Assembly: GCA_030054235.1 (NCBI GenBank) | Contig: JASGCG010000082.1 | Coordinates: 1-7,138, forward strand | Direction: 5' to 3' | Length of the DNA: 7,138 nucleotides | Origin: Bacteroidia bacterium | GTDB taxonomy: Bacteria; Planctomycetota; Phycisphaerae; Phycisphaerales; SM1A02 | Shown: piece by piece, positions 6,590 through 7,138 of the stretch | How the letters are laid out: each line of letters begins with the position of its first letter | Numbering within the stretch: position 1 is the stretch's first letter | Translations under genes and position numbers: made by a program | The notes under the pieces: model-generated | What the model saw: the letters and a program-made list of their open reading frames with translations, nothing else | What the model was told of the DNA's origin: nothing | The model's database searches: none

Positions 6590-7138
6590 ATGCCGAGGTG
6601 CCTCAACATCGTTGCGTCCGTGCTCGTGCTCGTCGTGCTCGGCTGTGAAACGACCAAGAAGGTCGGCACGCCGCTCGATCGTGCGCGCGAGTTCTACGAA
6701 GACGGCGACATGGACGATGCGTTCGCCCTCGCCTCCGAGGCCGCAGCATCGGCCGACGCCGCCACGGCGCAACGTGGCCAGCTCGTCGCGGGGCTTTCGG
6801 CCATGGACCTGGGGCGGCCCGATGCCGAGTCGTGGCTGCTGAAGGCATCCAACGGGCCCGATCGTGAAAGTGCCGGGACTGCACTCGCTTCCATGGCGAC
6901 GATCCAGGAGCGGAGCGGTCGCATCGAGGCCGCAGCGCAGTCGATGCACCGCGCCAGCATGATGCTCACCGGCAGCGAACAAGCACGAGCCCGCAGCGAG
7001 GCACAGCGGCTGGCCAAGGCCGTGCCGTCGAAGTCGAAGCCATCCAGCGATGCTGCACAGGCCTCGAGCCTTGGTTCCCGATCAGGAGCCCAGAAGGCTG
7101 CGGGCACCAACAAGCCCGAAGCCCCGAAGAAGGCCGCC
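6590..7138 (+). CDS. Lipoprotein with TPR-like helical repeats (3'-truncated)
   Basis: The frame is open from the ATG at 6590 to the end of the window (183 residues, no stop). Residues 1-18 form a lipoprotein signal peptide: a basic start, hydrophobic I7-L17 and a lipobox V-L-G ending at C19, which would be lipidated and anchor the protein in a membrane. Residues of about 29-144 are Ala/Glu/Arg-rich amphipathic helices in pairs, including a D-R-A-R-E-F-Y-E-D-G-D-M-D-D-A stretch typical of a TPR helix and turn. They suggest two to three TPR-like repeats for protein-protein contact. From about 145 onward the chain is Lys/Ser/Pro/Ala-rich and probably disordered, a linker to something beyond the window or a peptidoglycan-facing tail. 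Partner and process are unknown. It is divergent from the synthetase gene with 24 bases between starts, which may mean shared regulation. The start is fixed by the signal peptide. Confidence 0.8.
   Translation, partial: MPRCLNIVASVLVLVVLGCETTKKVGTPLDRAREFYEDGDMDDAFALASEAAASADAATAQRGQLVAGLSAMDLGRPDAESWLLKASNGPDRESAGTALASMATIQERSGRIEAAAQSMHRASMMLTGSEQARARSEAQRLAKAVPSKSKPSSDAAQASSLGSRSGAQKAAGTNKPEAPKKAA

Noticed and set aside
6566..6982. Longer N-terminus for the acyl-CoA synthetase
   Set aside because: The family N-terminus begins within a few residues of the Met at 6565, and the extension is Arg/His-rich and antisense to a convincing lipoprotein gene.
1..7138. Mobile elements, CRISPR arrays, tRNA or rRNA genes
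   Set aside because: No transposase or integrase motifs, regularly spaced direct repeats, tRNA cloverleaf signatures or rRNA-like segments were seen on reading both strands.

Overview
The window is GC-rich, gene-dense bacterial DNA. It most likely comes from a planctomycete of the Phycisphaerae type. The main reason is that three consecutive secreted proteins end in a paired dockerin-like calcium loop of the form D-x-N-x-D-G-x-x-x-G-A-D-L-G-x-L-L-x-x-W-G, a C-terminal signature I associate with that group. Exported Cys-rich modules and a lack of clear Shine-Dalgarno sequences fit the same picture. The assignment rests on recognised motifs, not on a database search.

Layout. (1) Positions 2-484 hold the 3' end of a secreted protein (beta-sandwich module plus dockerin-like tail), closed by a strong intrinsic terminator at 529-562. 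(2) A sigma70-like promoter at 593-621 and a perfect inverted repeat at 626-644 precede a two-gene plus-strand unit: an 849-residue and a 599-residue exported protein separated by only 9 bases. Both are mosaics of three module types: a nine-cysteine repeat (seven copies in total with nearly invariant spacing), a beta module carrying a D-T/V-D-W-Y/A motif, and PPC-like beta modules with an S-T-C ... D-T-x-L ... C-N-D-D pattern. Each ends in a dockerin-like pair. (3) Convergent to these, on the minus strand, is an acyl-CoA/acyl-ACP synthetase of the AMP-forming superfamily with all core motifs intact (5084-6565). (4) Only 24 bases from its start, a divergent plus-strand lipoprotein gene begins at 6590 and runs off the window. 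It has a lipobox, TPR-like helices and a Lys/Ser/Pro-rich tail.

How the parts relate. The first three genes look like a locally duplicated family of cell-surface or extracellular proteins. The last module of the second protein is about 60 percent identical by eye to the same region of the first. Their ligand or partner cannot be read from the sequence, and no cohesin or enzyme domain is visible. The synthetase and lipoprotein share a compact divergent control region with an 8-bp palindrome exactly midway between the two start codons, but nothing links them functionally to the secreted cluster. The most noteworthy items are the nine-cysteine module, a paired presence or absence of cysteines flanking the dockerin-like tail that suggests a disulfide clasp, and the compact divergent promoter. 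No mobile element, CRISPR array or RNA gene was seen.
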